This document shows, one piece after another, positions 62,674 through 64,000 of a DNA stretch of 64,000 nucleotides. How positions within the stretch are numbered: position 1 is the first letter of the stretch; every line of letters starts with the position of its first letter. The notes under the pieces were generated by a model, which did not search any database, was not told the origin of the DNA, and worked only from the letters and a program-made list of their open reading frames with translations. Where the stretch lies: the IMG/VR virus record IMGVR_UViG_3300029319_008653, positions 29,040 to 93,039 of that record. The stretch is one strand, 5' to 3'. Made by a program: the position numbers and the translations under genes. Origin of the DNA: a virus.

Positions 62674-63402
62674 TTACAATCCAAGATACTTTAAGAGTTC
62701 TAATTTCTTACTCTCTCGATTATCGCTAATATTATGAGAGGAGTGTTCCTTTCTCCATACATAAATACTTGTATCTCTTATTACATACATTTTATGTTCC
62801 GTATTAAATTCTTTATTTTTATCTAAAAATGATTCTACAAGCTGTACGTCCTGACCTTGCTTTGAATTAGGAAAATGAAAATCATAATTAATTCTCCCCA
62901 TATGTAAAGAGATAGCACCATGATGTACATCACTAATAAGAACGGAACGATCTGTCCAAATATTATCAACGCATTCAATAGTGCAGTCTTTAAAATTAAT
63001 ATTAGTATCTAATGCATCTTCATTATAGGATTGACCGTGAAGTATCTGAGCAGCATTTAATTGTTCAAATGCAGTTATGATTAATTTATTTCTATCCTTA
63101 TGAGTTAAATCGTCGCAATCTTGAAACGATATTATATCTGTATTACAATGATCATAAGCGATTGATCTATTTTTACCAGCTCGATAAGCGAAGGTAAATG
63201 TTTTTATAATAGGAACAATATCATTCTTATATAATAACTCTCTACATTTCTCTATTATATTATCATCATCTTCAGAAGAGTAATCACTTACTATAATAAT
63301 AACTTCTTTCGGCTTTACAGACTGCTTTAAAATATTCTCGATAGCAGAAGGCAAATAGCATACATGCCTTCCAGCTACAGGTATAGCATTAGTTAAAGTC
63401 AT
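62674..63402 (-). CDS. Family-2-like glycosyltransferase
   Basis: The protein has a GT2 start (PSAIENILKQSVKPKEVIII, VSDYSSEDD), the donor-site RAGKNRSIAYDHCNTDIISF and the metal motif FQDCDDLTHKDR. The 240-residue length covers one catalytic domain. I use the ATG at 63402 (MTLTNAIPVAGRH) rather than 63417 because a GGAACT-N4-TAAATA element ends 5 nt before it and would overlap the longer start. It is separate from the two large glycan regions. Acceptor unknown. Confidence 0.7.
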   Translation of the reverse strand: MTLTNAIPVAGRHVCYLPSAIENILKQSVKPKEVIIIVSDYSSEDDDNIIEKCRELLYKNDIVPIIKTFTFAYRAGKNRSIAYDHCNTDIISFQDCDDLTHKDRNKLIITAFEQLNAAQILHGQSYNEDALDTNINFKDCTIECVDNIWTDRSVLISDVHHGAISLHMGRINYDFHFPNSKQGQDVQLVESFLDKNKEFNTEHKMYVIRDTSIYVWRKEHSSHNISDNRESKKLELLKYLGL

Positions 63403-63407
63403 AAAAA

Positions 63408-63423
63408 TATTTAACATAGTTCC
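63408..63423 (-). promoter_or_regulatory. GGAACT-N4-TAAATA promoter-like element (minus)
   Basis: GGAACT at 63423-63418, ATGT, TAAATA at 63413-63408, then 5 nt to the ATG at 63402. It is the innermost copy of the GGAACT motif that recurs through the noncoding tract to its right. Confidence 0.45.
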
Positions 63424-63935
63424 TGTATAAGGCCATTAAGATATTAGTATCGCGCCGCAGGCGCAAAAAAATTTTCCGCGCGCCATATGCCGCTCTTCGG
63501 CGGATAAACGTTAAAGTTCCTTAATATGTAATCGCGGAACAATCCCCAGAGAGGGAACAAATCGCAATAAACAATATGGGAACTATCTGATAGCTGATAT
63601 TCGGAACTATCTGAATATTTGTAAGAGGGAACTTATACGCCTTCGGCGTGCGCAGAAAAGGGAACTCCTATATAAGGGAACTATTTTTCGAGCTAAAAAA
63701 ATTTGGCATGGGGCCTCCGGTTCGGGAACTAAAGTTCTCTATACATAGAGAATATAAATGGCGTGCTCTCTCAGCGCGGGTTCTCTGCTGAGCGGGTTCC
63801 TTATATGAGAAGAAGGCCTTCTCTCGAAGACCTTTCTTGCTCTCTCTACTGCGCTTTCGGGCGCGCTATGGCTTTGCTTTGCCACTAGTTAACTAGCTAC
63901 CAGGTTTATACTCCCAGGGCCCAGATCGTATCAGG
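63424..63935. other. Noncoding tract with GGGAACT repeats and many short hairpins
   Basis: No credible protein frame is present. Plus-strand copies of GGAAC(T) start at about 63536, 63554, 63579, 63603, 63628, 63661, 63677 and 63725, four of them as GGAACTAT; consecutive gaps of 25, 24 and 25 bases occur in the middle. GC-rich hairpins include GCGCC-GCA-GGCGC (63452-63464), GCCG-CTCTT-CGGC (63489-63501), ACGCC-TTC-GGCGT (63637-63649), TTCTCTATACATAGAGAA (63735-63752) and the palindrome AGAAGGCCTTCT (63811-63822). Base composition is GC-richer than the rest of the window. Candidate roles are an origin, a regulatory array or a structured RNA; none is proved. Confidence 0.6.
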
Positions 63936-63998
63936 TTAGCATGCAACCTCCTCTTTATACTTAGCCTTTTTAACTTCGTCTATATACCAAGAGCGTTC
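63936..63998 (-). CDS. Possible C-terminal end of a gene cut by the window edge
   Basis: On the minus strand a frame open to the right edge encodes ERSWYIDEVKKAKYKEEVAC and then stops at 63936. The amino-acid composition is protein-like, but only 20 residues are visible, so it may be chance. If real, its product would be encoded leftwards into the repeat tract. Confidence 0.3.
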   Translation of the reverse strand, partial: ERSWYIDEVKKAKYKEEVAC

Positions 63999-64000
63999 TC

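Noticed and set aside
63536-63731. CRISPR-like array from the evenly spaced repeats
   Set aside because: The repeated unit is only 6-9 bases and spacing varies from 16 to 48; no cas genes.
63700-63760. A tRNA T-arm (GGTTCGGGAAC) in the noncoding tract
   Set aside because: No acceptor stem or anticodon arm can be drawn around it; the string is part of the GGGAACT repeats.

Overview
The window is part of an AT-rich genome of a T4-related tailed phage (myovirus), most likely marine. The evidence is a T4-type head module (portal gp20, prohead protease gp21, scaffold gp22, major capsid gp23, head completion gp4), a gp5-like baseplate hub, TATAAATA late promoters, and the auxiliary genes typical of marine T4-likes: class Ia ribonucleotide reductase with its ferredoxin, PhoH, SpeD, Hsp20, superoxide dismutase and 2OG oxygenase. 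No tRNA, CRISPR, insertion sequence or integrase was seen. The host cannot be named from the sequence. An AT-rich Gram-negative host fits the lipopolysaccharide-type sugar genes.

Layout. 1-7.7 kb is a plus-strand glycan cassette: epimerases, PIG-L deacetylase, short StrS-type aminotransferase, StrB-type amidinotransferase and three GT-A glycosyltransferases. 7.7-17 kb holds a histone-like protein, a retropepsin-like protein, FolE2, a repetitive 745-residue protein, QueD, PhoH, and an operon queE-speD-speD2-speE that ends at a strong terminator. 17-22.5 kb holds small virion, holin-like, Nudix, basic and SOD genes, a RecB-like nuclease and a P-loop kinase. 22.5-32.8 kb is a second, larger glycan region: about ten glycosyltransferases of several folds, a GDP-sugar dehydratase/reductase, and a minus-strand HAD/cupin/HldC/HldA-like heptose operon. 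32.8-45.5 kb holds DUF366, a clamp-loader candidate, a GroES-like protein, a DinG-like helicase, a virion muramidase candidate, nrdA-ferredoxin-nrdB, a beta-barrel outer-membrane-like protein, Hsp20 and a SemiSWEET-like transporter. 45.5-63.4 kb is mainly the minus-strand structural module, interrupted by a plus-strand dpdA-like/kinase/queF operon. The last 0.5 kb is a noncoding, GC-richer, hairpin-dense tract with repeated GGGAACT motifs.

How it fits together. FolE2, QueD, QueE, QueF and a DpdA-like transglycosylase make up most of a route from GTP to a 7-deazaguanine (preQ1-like) base in phage DNA; QueC is not in this window. SpeD, a diverged SpeD paralogue and SpeE form a polyamine route. 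The two sugar regions could build a decorated glycan on the virion or on the infected host. Several proteins (SOD, muramidase-like, small basic proteins) carry a short N-terminal leader like the T4 capsid-targeting sequence, which suggests they are packaged with the DNA. Many genes have TATAAT or TATAAATA exactly 5-7 nt before the ATG, so the predicted transcription start falls on the start codon (leaderless mRNAs).
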